The notes: a model not told the origin generated them from the sequence alone. A stretch of DNA of 64,000 nucleotides from an uncultured Bacteroidales bacterium (GCA_902782665.1 CACZOA010000109.1:62001-126000); one strand, 5' to 3'; shown: positions 35,339 to 44,367, numbered from the stretch's first letter. A program made the numbers and translations.

Positions 35339-36847
35339 ATGAGTCTACTTAAAAAGACATATTTATTTTTATTGTTGTGCATTTTTGCAGCGTCCGCTAA
35401 TGCAGCGACCAACGTGATCCTTGAAAACAGCGAGGAGCTGTCTTTCGACAAGGAGCATGGCCGTGACTATCAGATTCTTCGTGGCAATGTACGATTCCGC
35501 CATGAGAATGCTGTGATGTACTGCGACAGCGCATACTTCTACGATACTAACAATTCGTTTGACGCATTCGGCAATTGTCGTGTGGTGCAGGACACTATGA
35601 CAATGGTGTCCAACACGATGTATTACGATGGAAACACCCGAATAATAAAAGTGCGTGGAGGAGCAGTGCTTCACAACGGAAGCATGACACTGACAACAGA
35701 CTGGCTTGATTTCTACAGAGATGCCAACTACGGCTATTACGCTGACGGCGGCCATCTCGTCGACCCTCAATTTGATATTGTCTCAAAGAAAGGCTACTAT
35801 TATCCGAATTCCAAAGTCTCGTTCTTCAAGGGCGACGTGACTATGCTGAGCGGAGAGACAAAAATCCTCACCGACTCTTTGAAGTTCGACCAGAAGCAGA
35901 ACATTTCATCTGTGTTCGGTCCGTCGACAATCTACCACACAGACTACACGATAGAGACAACTCACGCATGGACCAACACGGTGGACAGATATGGTCGTCT
36001 TTACAACCATTCAGTCCTGACCAACAAAAATGGAGGCAAAATGACAGCTGACTCCATATATTTCTCAAGTCTGACAAATACTGTGGAGATGTGGGGCGAC
36101 GCGTTGGCTCTCGACGACTCCACTCATACTGGTTTTTCCGGCGATTACGCTTGGATGCAAAACAATCCAGGCAAAGGTATCGTAGTAGGCAGAGCTTGCA
36201 TGATGGACTTCACAAACCCGGAGGACACCATGTTTGTGCATGGCGACACAATCAAGTATCGTCAGTCTACCGTTGACACAACGAAAAGAGAACTTTTCGC
36301 TTTCCATCATGTGAAACTTTTCAGCAATGACATGCAGGCGAAAGGAGATTCAATGACTTATATAGAATTGGATTCTTTGATCCGTCTGGACGGAAATCCC
36401 GTCTTATGGTCGGACGAGAGTCAGATAACAGGTGACACTATCAAGATTTTCACGAAAGACAACAAGCCAAACTGGATGCACATCCGCGGCAACGCATTCG
36501 TGATTCAACAGCAAGCGGTGGACTGCTACGACCAGCTAAACGGACGTGAGGCAAAAGGCTACTTCAAAAACAGTTATCTTGACAAACTTGACATGATCGG
36601 CAATGCCATGTCGCTTTACTACGCACAAGACGAATACAACAAACTGATCGGAATAAATAAGTGTGAAGGTCAGATGCTCACCATCTTCCTTCTCAACAGA
36701 AAAATGGACAGAATCAAAATGACTCCGGCATCGAAAGGCAAAATGTATCCGCCGGGCAAAATGTCGGAGAAAGAGCAAAAATTGAGAGGATTCAACTGGA
36801 GAGAAGAAGAAAGACCTTTATGCAAAGAGGATATTTTTAAATGGTAA
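35339..36847 (+). CDS. OstA-like LPS transport protein (LptA/LptD N-terminal fold)
   Basis: A 502-residue exported protein with signal peptide ending ANAA near residue 20. The whole chain is made of OstA-like beta-jellyroll repeats, for example RGNVRFRHENAVMYCDSAYFY and RGGAVLHNGSMTLTTDWLDFY. It lacks an obvious barrel, so it corresponds to the OstA-like proteins of Bacteroidetes that extend the periplasmic LPS bridge. It lies directly after surA. LptD assembly depends on SurA in other bacteria, so the order makes sense. The next gene, proA, starts 10 bp later. Confidence 0.85.
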   Translation: MSLLKKTYLFLLLCIFAASANAATNVILENSEELSFDKEHGRDYQILRGNVRFRHENAVMYCDSAYFYDTNNSFDAFGNCRVVQDTMTMVSNTMYYDGNTRIIKVRGGAVLHNGSMTLTTDWLDFYRDANYGYYADGGHLVDPQFDIVSKKGYYYPNSKVSFFKGDVTMLSGETKILTDSLKFDQKQNISSVFGPSTIYHTDYTIETTHAWTNTVDRYGRLYNHSVLTNKNGGKMTADSIYFSSLTNTVEMWGDALALDDSTHTGFSGDYAWMQNNPGKGIVVGRACMMDFTNPEDTMFVHGDTIKYRQSTVDTTKRELFAFHHVKLFSNDMQAKGDSMTYIELDSLIRLDGNPVLWSDESQITGDTIKIFTKDNKPNWMHIRGNAFVIQQQAVDCYDQLNGREAKGYFKNSYLDKLDMIGNAMSLYYAQDEYNKLIGINKCEGQMLTIFLLNRKMDRIKMTPASKGKMYPPGKMSEKEQKLRGFNWREEERPLCKEDIFKW

Positions 36848-36857
36848 ATAAAAGAAT

Positions 36858-38345
36858 ATGAGCAATAAATCAACAAAGGAGTTAAATCTCGTTCTTCAGA
36901 ACTCAGACGGTATTCGTGACAATCAAATTAATACCTATAAATATTCTAATTTGATAGAAGAACATAAAAAATTTCAGGATTTTTTTGTTTTGATAGAAGA
37001 ACATAAAAAATTTCAGGATTTTTTTGTTTTGTTAGAAGAATATAAAAAATTTTTGGATTATTTTGAAAACAAAATTAAACCAAAAGAAAAAGATTGTACG
37101 GCATATAATCTAGATATTTTCAAAAAGGTGCAGAAGGCATCAGCGGAACTGAACCTTCTGACTGAAAGTAAGATCAACGATATTCTTCGTGATTTGGCAG
37201 ACGCTGCAGAAAGCAACTGTGCAGAGATCTTAGCAGCCAATGAAAAAGATTTGGCAAAGATGGATCCTGCAAATCCAATGTACGACAGATTGAAACTGAC
37301 AAAAGATCGTATAGACGGAATTGCATCCGACATCCGCAACGTTGCTACCCTACCTTCGCCACTTGGCAAAACATCAAAGGAGAACACACTGCCAAACGGT
37401 CTGAAGATCAAACGTGTGAGTGTGCCATTCGGTGTGATTGGAATTATCTATGAGGCCCGTCCAAACGTGACATTCGATGTGTTCAGCCTATGTTTGAAAT
37501 CAGGCAACGCATGTGTACTAAAAGGTGGAACAGACGCATTCGACAGCAACACTGCGATTGTCAATGTCATCCACAACGTATTGAAGAAGAACAATGTCAA
37601 CCCAGATATCGTAGCTCTTATGCCAGCAGGACGTGAGGCGACAGCTGATTTGCTTGCAGCACGTGATTACGTCGACCTTCTTATTCCTCGAGGAAGCGCA
37701 GGTCTGATCAAATTTGTACGAGAGAACGCAAAAGTGAATGTCATTGAGACAGGAGCTGGAGTTGTCCACACATATTTCGACAAAGCAGGAGATTTGGAGA
37801 AAGGAAAGGCAATCGTCAACAATGGAAAGACTCGTCGTGTGAGTGTATGTAACGCTCTCGACTGCCTGATCATCCACAAAGACCGTCTATGCGACATCGA
37901 TGCTCTATGCGCTCCTCTTGCCGCAAGCAATGTAAAGCTTTATTGTGACGATGCGTCGTTTGCCGCACTTAAACAGTATCCTGCAGAATTGAAGAACCAC
38001 GCGACTGCGGACGATTTCGGTTGTGAGTTCCAAGACTACAAGATGGCAATCAAGACTGTCGATGATATCGACGGTGCGATTGAGCATGTGAGCACATATT
38101 CGTCTAAACACTCAGAAGCCATCATCAGTGAAGATCCAGCAGCGTTGGCAAAATACGTCCAGTTGGTGGATGCCGCATGCGTCTACCAGAACGCACCAAC
38201 AAGTTTCACCGACGGAGCCCAGTTCGGACTTGGAGCAGAGATCGGAATCTCTACACAGAAGCTTCATGCACGTGGTCCGATGGCACTTGAGGAGATCACC
38301 ACATACAAATGGGTGATTGAAGGAAACGGACAAGTGAGGAAATAA
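36858..38345 (+). CDS. proA: Gamma-glutamyl phosphate reductase with repeat-built N-terminal extension
   Basis: ProA reduces glutamyl-5-phosphate in proline synthesis. The catalytic domain begins near residue 77 ([16 protein letters not shown]) and contains [18 protein letters not shown] and the active-site cysteine in [11 protein letters not shown]. Families usually start at that point, with about 415 residues; this protein has 495. The extra N-terminus is AT-rich and Lys/Phe-rich and contains three 13-residue repeats ([13 protein letters not shown], twice identical, third diverged) encoded by 39-bp DNA repeats at 36951-37067. No in-frame ATG exists between the repeats and the domain. proB is not adjacent; argF' follows after an inserted gene. 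Confidence 0.92.
   Translation: MSNKSTKELNLVLQNSDGIRDNQINTYKYSNLIEEHKKFQDFFVLIEEHKKFQDFFVLLEEYKKFLDYFENKIKPKEKDCTAYNLDIFKKVQKASAELNLLTESKINDILRDLADAAESNCAEILAANEKDLAKMDPANPMYDRLKLTKDRIDGIASDIRNVATLPSPLGKTSKENTLPNGLKIKRVSVPFGVIGIIYEARPNVTFDVFSLCLKSGNACVLKGGTDAFDSNTAIVNVIHNVLKKNNVNPDIVALMPAGREATADLLAARDYVDLLIPRGSAGLIKFVRENAKVNVIETGAGVVHTYFDKAGDLEKGKAIVNNGKTRRVSVCNALDCLIIHKDRLCDIDALCAPLAASNVKLYCDDASFAALKQYPAELKNHATADDFGCEFQDYKMAIKTVDDIDGAIEHVSTYSSKHSEAIISEDPAALAKYVQLVDAACVYQNAPTSFTDGAQFGLGAEIGISTQKLHARGPMALEEITTYKWVIEGNGQVRK
36951..37067 (+). repeat. Three in-frame 39-bp tandem repeats in proA
   Basis: Copies start at 36951, 36990 and 37029. The first two are identical over 39 bp; the third has diverged. 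Each encodes a 13-residue amphipathic unit. Confidence 0.95.
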
Positions 38346-38409
38346 TGCTAAATGCTAAATGCTAAATGCTAAATGCTAAATGCTAAATGCTAAATGCTAA
38401 ATGCTAAAT
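38344..38409 (+). repeat. Heptamer tandem repeat (ATGCTAA)n, about 8 copies
   Basis: Starting right at the proA stop, the 7-mer ATGCTAA is repeated about eight times, then passes into AT-rich sequence. Each unit contains ATG and, across units, TAA. A similar two-copy version is at 52204-52221. Confidence 0.95.
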
Positions 38410-38454
38410 AAATAAAAAAATAAATGGATTAGAATAAATACAGGAGGATTATGA

Positions 38455-38838
38455 ATGAAGGAGAATATTGTTGAGTCAAAAAGTTTGGATTTTGCAGTAA
38501 AATGCATTGAACTATACAAGCATCTAACATTTGAGAGTAAAGAATATATACTTTCAAAGCAAATGGTAAGAAGTGGCACTAGCATTGGAGCGAACATAAA
38601 AGAGGCGGTAAGAGGTCAAAGCAACGCTGACTTCATTTCTAAAATGAGTATTTCATTGAAAGAAGCAAGCGAAACCGAGTATTGGCTAACACTACTAGAG
38701 AAAACTAATTATATCACTCCTCAACAATTCCGATCTATGATTGCTGATTGTAAAGAGTTGATCGCGATTCTAACTAGTATTACAAAGACTGCCAAACTAA
38801 ATATAGACAAGAAAAAAATGCAAAATGCGACAAATTAA
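38455..38838 (+). CDS. Four-helix-bundle (23S rRNA intervening-sequence type) protein
   Basis: A 127-residue protein of the S23/four-helix-bundle family: LDFAVKCIELYKHL, QMVRSGTSIGANIKEAVRG, and KMSISLKEASETEYWLTLL are the family helices. The family is found inside 23S rRNA intervening sequences and as Avd-like accessory proteins of retroelements; many copies sit alone in intergenic DNA with unknown role. It has a canonical AGGAGG (38442-38447) 7 nt before the ATG, rare in this window. It splits proA from argF' and is flanked by AT-rich repeats, which suggests insertion. Confidence 0.88.
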   Translation: MKENIVESKSLDFAVKCIELYKHLTFESKEYILSKQMVRSGTSIGANIKEAVRGQSNADFISKMSISLKEASETEYWLTLLEKTNYITPQQFRSMIADCKELIAILTSITKTAKLNIDKKKMQNATN

Positions 38839-38876
38839 TTTCGCATTACGCATTTATAATTTATAATTTAAAAAAG

Positions 38877-39833
38877 ATGAGATATTATACAGGCGTCAAA
38901 GATCTTGGCGATTTGAACGCAGCCGTTAAGGAAGCGTTGGAAGTAAAGAAGAACAGATTCGGATACAAGCATCTTGGAGAGAACAAGACTTTGCTTATGG
39001 TATTCTTCAACAACAGTTTGCGTACACGCTTGTCTACACAGAAAGCAGGCATGAACCTTGGTATGAACACAATGGTGTTGGACGTTAACCAGGGAGCATG
39101 GAAGCTTGAGACAGAGCGTGGAGTGATCATGGATGGAGACAAGAGCGAGCACTTGCTTGAGGCAATCCCAGTGATGGCATCATTCTGCGACATTATTGGA
39201 GTAAGAAGTTTCGCACGTTTTGAGAGCAAGAAATTCGACTACGAAGAGACTATCATCAACCAGTTTATCAAATACTCTGGCAAACCTGTTTTCTCTATGG
39301 AGTCGGCAACATGCCACCCACTACAGGCATTCGCAGACCTTATCACAATTGAGGAGTTCAAGGAGGTAAAACGACCAAAGGTTGTTTTGTCGTGGGCTCC
39401 ACATCCAAAAGCACTTCCACAGGCAGTGCCAAACTCGTTCGCTGATTTCATGAACGAGGCAGACGTTGATTTCGTGATCACACATCCAAAGGGATACGAA
39501 TTGGCAGAGCAGTTTGTAAGAGGAGCAAAAGTGGAGTACGATCAGGACAAAGCACTTGCTGGAGCTGATTTCGTATATGCTAAAAACTGGAGTGCATACC
39601 AGGATCCTAACTACGGACAGATCTTGAGCAAAGACATGTCGTGGACAATCACAACAGAGAAGATGGCATTGACAAACAACGGACATTTCATGCACTGTTT
39701 GCCAGTTCGCCGCAACATGATCGTTTCAGACGACGTGATCGAAAGCCCACGTTCACTAGTTATTCCAGAGGCTGCCAACAGAGAGATCTCTGCACAGGTA
39801 GTATTGAAGAGAATATTAGAGACTGAATTTTAA
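38877..39833 (+). CDS. argF': N-acetyl/N-succinylornithine carbamoyltransferase
   Basis: A 318-residue carbamoyltransferase of the Bacteroidetes ArgF' type, acting on N-acylated ornithine in arginine synthesis. The carbamoyl phosphate site is SLRTRLSTQKA near 44-54; the ornithine-side motif is MHCLPVRRN near 278-286. In Bacteroides fragilis the enzyme uses N-succinyl-L-ornithine; the same substrate is likely here but not proven. Its neighbour proA belongs to the linked glutamate family pathway. An AT-rich stretch, part of a repeat, lies just before the start. Confidence 0.92.
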   Translation: MRYYTGVKDLGDLNAAVKEALEVKKNRFGYKHLGENKTLLMVFFNNSLRTRLSTQKAGMNLGMNTMVLDVNQGAWKLETERGVIMDGDKSEHLLEAIPVMASFCDIIGVRSFARFESKKFDYEETIINQFIKYSGKPVFSMESATCHPLQAFADLITIEEFKEVKRPKVVLSWAPHPKALPQAVPNSFADFMNEADVDFVITHPKGYELAEQFVRGAKVEYDQDKALAGADFVYAKNWSAYQDPNYGQILSKDMSWTITTEKMALTNNGHFMHCLPVRRNMIVSDDVIESPRSLVIPEAANREISAQVVLKRILETEF

Positions 39834-39853
39834 TAATTTAAATAACAAGAATT

Positions 39854-40528
39854 ATGAAAAAAGAGTATTTAGCAGAGATGATAGGAACAATGGTTCTTGT
39901 CCTCATGGGATGCGGTACAGCCGTAAGTTTGAATTGTGGTGTTGACACAGCGTCAGTTGTTGGCACAGCAGTAGCATTCGGTTTGGCAGTTGTAGCTATG
40001 GCCTACACAATCGGAGGAATCAGCGGATGCCACATCAACCCAGCTATCACACTTGGCTGCCTGATTTCAAAGCGTATTTCTCCAAAAGATGCTGGTATGT
40101 ACATGGTATTCCAGGTGATTGGAGCATTCATCGGAAGCGGTTTATTGGCATTGTTGGTTAGTCAGGTAGGTGCGGCAGGCACACAGACAGGAGCCAACGC
40201 ATGTGCGAACGGACCTGTTGCCGCTTGTATCGCAGAGGTCATCTTGACATTTGTATTCGTGCTTGTAGTGCTTGGCACAACAGATTCAAAGAAGGGTGCT
40301 GGCAATTTCGCAGGACTTGCTATCGGTTTGTCACTAATCCTAGTGCACTTGGTAGGAATCCACTACACAGGCACATCAGTGAACCCAGCACGTTCAATCG
40401 CTCCAGCTGTATTTGAGGGAGGCGAGGCATTGTCTCAACTATGGGCATTCATCGTAGGCCCATTCGCTGGTGCTGCTCTTGCAGCAGTAGTTTGGAACTG
40501 CATTTCAGGATGCTGCAACAAAGACTAA
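39854..40528 (+). CDS. aqpZ: Aquaporin Z-type water channel
   Basis: A 224-residue MIP family channel with six membrane helices and two NPA loops: GCHINPAITLG near 57 and TSVNPARSIAP near 180. His in LVHLVGIH and the Arg after the second NPA fit the narrow AqpZ selectivity filter, so water rather than glycerol is expected. The C-terminus is Cys-rich (NCISGCCNKD). It follows argF' by 20 bp and is closed by a strong hairpin, so it is likely the last gene of the proA operon. Confidence 0.93.
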   Translation: MKKEYLAEMIGTMVLVLMGCGTAVSLNCGVDTASVVGTAVAFGLAVVAMAYTIGGISGCHINPAITLGCLISKRISPKDAGMYMVFQVIGAFIGSGLLALLVSQVGAAGTQTGANACANGPVAACIAEVILTFVFVLVVLGTTDSKKGAGNFAGLAIGLSLILVHLVGIHYTGTSVNPARSIAPAVFEGGEALSQLWAFIVGPFAGAALAAVVWNCISGCCNKD

Positions 40529-40552
40529 AAACTGATTTCAGATAAACAGAAT

Positions 40553-40587
40553 AGGCGGAGAGATGAGCGTCTCTCCGCCTTATTTTT
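40553..40587. terminator. Terminator after aqpZ
   Basis: Perfect 11-bp stem AGGCGGAGAGA / TCTCTCCGCCT with a 6-nt loop, followed by TATTTTTG on the plus strand. It lies between convergent genes and may act both ways. Confidence 0.85.
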
Positions 40588-40617
40588 GTACATCACATTT
40601 GCATTATCATCAATTAT

Positions 40618-41781
40618 TTATTTTGCTGTCATCAGCTTTTCTTCAGTATACAAAACGACATCTTTTATTACGAGTTTTTGTATGGCAGAGATAAAAGTTT
40701 CCATTGCTTTGTAGTCGAGATTACCGTTTTTTACGGGAAGATACATTTTAAAGCCTTGACTTTTAGAACTGCGTAATTTGTGTCCATACGAGTATTTTCC
40801 TTCAAGCGATTTACCTACAGCTGTAGCAAAAAAAAGCATTTGTTCTTTTGTATATTCCTTTTGATCATTCCAATATGCTCCTGTATCATCTCCCAAGCCA
40901 TAATCAAAACTACGATAAAATGTATTACCAAAGATATCTACAGTAAGTGAATTTCCAGGAAAAGATGCCACAGGATTTGAAATATAATTTACAACGCCTG
41001 TGTTTGTAATTCCAGACATCACAAATGGAATTGAGCCAGATTTTTGATCTTCTTTCTTCAACCGTCTACCTTGCTCAATGTGGTTGAAAATCTCATCATA
41101 TCTGAATTTCTGCCATTCAAGCGAATCAAAGGTGTTTAGTGCATTTTGTTCCTCGTCTGTCAATGTATAGTCTTGCAATCCTGTAACAACAAGGTACGAT
41201 TTTAGTTTACGTACACGCTCCTCTTCAAGTTCACGTATAAAAGACTCCATAAAATCAAAATCGATTTCGTTGTTTTCGGTAATGGGAAGATGAATAATCG
41301 TGCTGTTCATCGCGTCACGGTTGAACTTGTGTGCATAATCATATCCTGCATTTACCGTTGCAACTCTACACGCAGAAATAATGAACATGGCAATAGATTC
41401 GTCGAACGGCTCAATCTTCGGGACAAAATGCTGAATATGCTGATAGCCAATAAAATCATCTTTTTGATAATACATTGTATCAGCGCCAAGCGTCGTATCA
41501 GAACAAGAAATTGTATTTCCCTTGTTATTCGCTTTAAGATTTGAAAATCCCATTACACCATTGTCTGTTGATGAATTTGAAACAAGAGGCACTTTTCCAC
41601 CGTCAGATAAAATCTGATCATTTGTGAATTTATACCATTTCGTCGGATTTATCTCAAACAAATCCCCAAGCCTGAATTTTCCCCACTTGACCGCTTGTAG
41701 CTTTTCGCCAAGTGGGGAATCTATTTTCCCAAGCCGTCTTCCCCGTCTGTTTGTTTTTTCAAAAGATTTGACACTTCCCAA
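40618..41781 (-). CDS. Restriction specificity (S) subunit frame, probably the -1 extension of the upstream gene
   Basis: This frame encodes two target-recognition domains. TRD1 opens [14 protein letters not shown] and TRD2 opens [14 protein letters not shown]; each is followed by a helical spacer ([19 protein letters not shown] and the C-terminal [13 protein letters not shown]). That is the layout of type I HsdS and BcgIB. The only upstream start is a TTG at 41781, which would make 19 residues that are just an out-of-frame reading of the methylase end; the first ATG is about 90 codons inside TRD1. The frame is best explained as entered by a -1 shift at 41724-41730. If translated alone, the start is unresolved. 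Confidence 0.85.
   Translation of the reverse strand: MGSVKSFEKTNRRGRRLGKIDSPLGEKLQAVKWGKFRLGDLFEINPTKWYKFTNDQILSDGGKVPLVSNSSTDNGVMGFSNLKANNKGNTISCSDTTLGADTMYYQKDDFIGYQHIQHFVPKIEPFDESIAMFIISACRVATVNAGYDYAHKFNRDAMNSTIIHLPITENNEIDFDFMESFIRELEEERVRKLKSYLVVTGLQDYTLTDEEQNALNTFDSLEWQKFRYDEIFNHIEQGRRLKKEDQKSGSIPFVMSGITNTGVVNYISNPVASFPGNSLTVDIFGNTFYRSFDYGLGDDTGAYWNDQKEYTKEQMLFFATAVGKSLEGKYSYGHKLRSSKSQGFKMYLPVKNGNLDYKAMETFISAIQKLVIKDVVLYTEEKLMTAK
41679..41730 (-). promoter_or_regulatory. Candidate -1 programmed frameshift site (slippery heptamer plus hairpin)
   Basis: On the minus strand the methylase frame reads TTG GGA AAA TAG. G GGA AAA (41730-41724) is a canonical X XXY YYZ heptamer, immediately followed by the stop. 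Four bases later begins a perfect 11-bp stem, TTCCCCACTTG (41719-41709) / CAAGTGGGGAA (41689-41679), with a 19-nt loop. After a -1 slip the reading continues ATA GAT TCC CCA into the specificity frame. Confidence 0.65.
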
Positions 41782-43778
41782 GCAAGATAATCCGCAACGG
41801 TTTTCTTGAAGTCCTGTAAAGTCGGCTTTGTGTCCACTGGTGCACTCTGATTCCAGTCTGCCCCGTTTTCTGGATCAATAGTACTTTCGTAATATTCCTT
41901 TTCTGTAAAAATACTCAGTTTGCTTTTGCCAAACCTAACAAGATTTACAACTTCATCATATCGTCCTTTTGCGTTGTCTGTGTCACGAAGATTAATACTT
42001 GCTTTCTTACGGTTGGTTCTTGTGTAACCGTCATTTGAAAAATCAATGAACTTTACAATATCGTCTTTCTGGTGAGCTTCTCCAACACGGAACACATATA
42101 CATTCGTCTGAACACTTGATTTACCGACAAATAAGTCTATCGGCATTTTTATGCTAGCAAGAAGTGTGGAATGTTTCAGAATATTTTTGTTATATTCAAC
42201 AGCTTTTCCGCTTCCTGCACTGTTTTGAATGATAATTGCCGCATATCCCTTTTCCATCATCGAAAGAGCCTTTTCAACGAAAACCATACCGTTACCACTT
42301 GCAGAATATGGAGGATTCAATACAAATGCTGTTGCAGGGAATTTTTCTGCAGTACGAACAAATCCATAGTTTCCGTCAAAATCAGTCAACGAGTTTTTGT
42401 TCAAGATATTGCTACTTCCATCGCCCATCAAAATCATATTTAAAATTGCAAGCATATAAATTGACGGTAAGATTTCCAAACCCAAAAGCTGGTTTGTCTT
42501 TATAAATGCTTCCTTTTTCTTGAATTCTTCAGGACTCTTTATGCTAATCTTTGCGTCATCAATCATAATGTTCATTGCCGCAACCAAAAGACCAGCCGAA
42601 CCTGTGGCAAAATCCCATACATAGCTGTCTTTGTTCACTCTGGCAAGACGTGCCAAAAAAGTTGCAACATAACTCGGTGTCAATACCACATCATTCAGTT
42701 TGTCCTGCGTAAAGCCGAGCCAATTGTACATTTCATTAAAGAGTCTTCCTGTAAAATCCGTAGTCAAACCGATTTTATAATACAATCCCAAATCGTCTAT
42801 TACTTTTGAAAAAACTCTTTTTAATTGACTTTCTCCATTTATCGGTTTGTTGATGTTTTCGTTTGTCAAAAGACCTTCTGAAAAAGTCTGTATGATAAGG
42901 TTCTTTTTGTCCTCTGGAACATTTTTAGCAGTCAAAAAAGAATTGATTTTGCGAAGCATTATGTCACCATCACGCTCACCTTTTTCCTCAGAACATTTCA
43001 AGTCTGATTTTTCCAGTGGTCTTACAGCATTTTCGCCTTTAATGCCGAGGTTAGCTATTATAGAAGCAGCAACAAGATAAATACGAGCAGACTCTCCAAG
43101 TCCACTTTCGTTTTTGTATATATCATTATTGAGTTTCACAAGACTTGAAGAGATTTCCTGCTCACGCTTTTCTATGCTCTTGGTTTTCTCTTCTTCAGTG
43201 AGATTAAGCGATTTTACTTTCTCTATAAATAAATCAAAGTTCTCTTTCTTCAAGAAAGACAAATCTGTATATTTTGCTACTTCCTGACCGTAACCGTAGT
43301 TCTTGCTAGAAACATAATAAACACCGATTTCGCTGTGTATTTTTCCTCCTTCATCTTTGTAGCCAGTAACGCCGATTGAAATTATATCTTCGTAATCCGT
43401 GTAATGCAAAAGAGCGTTTGCATAGTGAACCGCACCGTTAACGGCATAAGAATTTATATTTTTGTAATCGTTTTTATTATCTGCCGTTTTGATTGCGACA
43501 TTGCCGTTTTCGTCAAACTTTACTAGTCTGTCTTTATATCCTTTGTATTCAATGAGAACAGGATAATTCGTACCGTAAGAATCATGCACTAGCAATTTGC
43601 AGTCTGGTCTGTTTCCTCCTGTTCCGCCTTGTTTTGATTTGTATTCGTCCAAAGCCTTGTCAATTGGAGTGTTAAGGCTTTCCTGTTCAAGTTTGTAGTC
43701 AAGTTTGTATGTTTTTAGCCAACCGTTTACTAGGTCAGCAATATTTGGTTCTACTGACTTTTCTTTTTGTTTCGCCAT
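41721..43778 (-). CDS. BcgI-like restriction endonuclease-methyltransferase subunit
   Basis: A 685-residue protein. The N-terminal 200 residues look like a nuclease: PD at 58-59 (NRPDCKLLV) and EYK at 77-79 ([12 protein letters not shown]) form a PD-(D/E)xK pattern. The rest is a gamma-class N6-adenine methyltransferase like HsdM: AdoMet motif DFATGSAG at 389-396, [13 protein letters not shown] near 366-378, and NPPY at 488-491. Fused cleavage and methylation plus a separate or linked specificity part is the BcgI (type IIB/IIG) layout; no HsdR is present. The reading frame ends at a slippery site before the specificity frame. Confidence 0.88.
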   Translation of the reverse strand: MAKQKEKSVEPNIADLVNGWLKTYKLDYKLEQESLNTPIDKALDEYKSKQGGTGGNRPDCKLLVHDSYGTNYPVLIEYKGYKDRLVKFDENGNVAIKTADNKNDYKNINSYAVNGAVHYANALLHYTDYEDIISIGVTGYKDEGGKIHSEIGVYYVSSKNYGYGQEVAKYTDLSFLKKENFDLFIEKVKSLNLTEEEKTKSIEKREQEISSSLVKLNNDIYKNESGLGESARIYLVAASIIANLGIKGENAVRPLEKSDLKCSEEKGERDGDIMLRKINSFLTAKNVPEDKKNLIIQTFSEGLLTNENINKPINGESQLKRVFSKVIDDLGLYYKIGLTTDFTGRLFNEMYNWLGFTQDKLNDVVLTPSYVATFLARLARVNKDSYVWDFATGSAGLLVAAMNIMIDDAKISIKSPEEFKKKEAFIKTNQLLGLEILPSIYMLAILNMILMGDGSSNILNKNSLTDFDGNYGFVRTAEKFPATAFVLNPPYSASGNGMVFVEKALSMMEKGYAAIIIQNSAGSGKAVEYNKNILKHSTLLASIKMPIDLFVGKSSVQTNVYVFRVGEAHQKDDIVKFIDFSNDGYTRTNRKKASINLRDTDNAKGRYDEVVNLVRFGKSKLSIFTEKEYYESTIDPENGADWNQSAPVDTKPTLQDFKKTVADYLAWEVSNLLKKQTDGEDGLGK

Positions 43779-44134
43779 TGTCTTCTGTTTTTAGGTGCGT
43801 TTGCCATTCCCCTAAAAACGACAGTCAGACCAAGCACAAAAAAGAACGTGGACATTTCCTCATCCACATTCCGGGTGCTTGGCCAAACCCATCCAATCAG
43901 ACAAGGAATGTCCACGCCATACGACGCAGACATTCGCAACTATCATCTGATTGGAATTCCTATGCGGCCAAGCTTTGGAATGATTTCAGAATAGCAGCAA
44001 ACGCTATAATTATAAATATGTCAAGTATCTAAATCTTCTGTTTCTTTTTATCTATAGTTTATTCGTTCAACATTTTTCTGAATTTGTTCAACTTCACCGC
44101 AAAATTAACATATTTCTAGTTTGAAATGAAAATG
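43779..44134. other. Gene-free spacer with a cluster of nested hairpins upstream of the restriction locus
   Basis: No credible gene. Hairpin 1: TTTTTAGG (43788-43795) / CCTAAAAA (43811-43818). Hairpin 2: CCAAGCAC (43830-43837) / GTGCTTGG (43875-43882) enclosing GTGGA/TCCAC (43848-43852, 43863-43867). Hairpin 3: TCCAATCAGA (43892-43901) / TCTGATTGGA (43946-43955), with an inner pair GAATGTC/GACATTC. CGTGGACATT (43847-43856) and AATGTCCACG (43907-43916) give an alternative pairing across hairpins 2 and 3, and GCTTGGCC/GGCCAAGC (43877-43884, 43966-43973) another. The remainder (43990-44134) is AT-rich with two GTTCAAC direct repeats. Confidence 0.75.
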
Positions 44135-44365
44135 TCATTTGCAAATATCATTAGGCAACTTGTATCCGTATTCTAACAAAAGCTCATCAGCAAGATATTC
44201 ATCGCTAAAACAATGCATATCAGCTACGCCATTACTTATCAAGTCGTAAGTTTGCGAATCATAAAATTTTCCCAAAGCATCCTCATACGACAGGTTTGCC
44301 TGCTCAGCAAAAATTTTTATGATGCGTGCATACTTCATCTGTAATATAGCTGGATTGGCTTCCAT
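44135..44365 (-). CDS. DUF3791 protein (second copy)
   Basis: A 76-residue small acidic protein matching DUF3791: MKYARIIKIFAEQANLSYEDAL with helical core, and the YDLISNGVADMHCFSDEYLADELL end. It is the last gene of a three-gene cassette, 2 bp after the DUF3990 gene. DUF3791 genes regularly flank DUF3990 genes and are suspected antitoxin or accessory components. It differs from the first DUF3791 copy in sequence, so the two are not a recent duplication. Confidence 0.85.
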   Translation of the reverse strand: MEANPAILQMKYARIIKIFAEQANLSYEDALGKFYDSQTYDLISNGVADMHCFSDEYLADELLLEYGYKLPNDICK

Positions 44366-44367
44366 AA

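Noticed and set aside
38344-38409. The heptamer array as a possible CRISPR
   Set aside because: Units are 7 bp with no spacers; there are no cas genes in the window.
41724-41727. Phase variation by homopolymer slippage at the restriction junction
   Set aside because: The run is only four A, too short for frequent slippage; a ribosomal frameshift or a fixed indel fits better.
41724-41781. TTG at 41781 as the true start of the specificity subunit
   Set aside because: It would add 19 residues that are only an out-of-frame reading of the methylase end and would require a 61-bp overlap; a -1 shift explains the frame better.
43788-43990. Hairpin cluster as an integron attC array
   Set aside because: No integrase gene, no clear RYYYAAC/GTTRRRY core pairs and no cassette genes.
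43709-44032. A 107-codon plus-strand frame in the spacer upstream of the restriction gene
   Set aside because: It overlaps the start of the restriction gene on the other strand and runs through the hairpin cluster; no family or ribosome site is seen.
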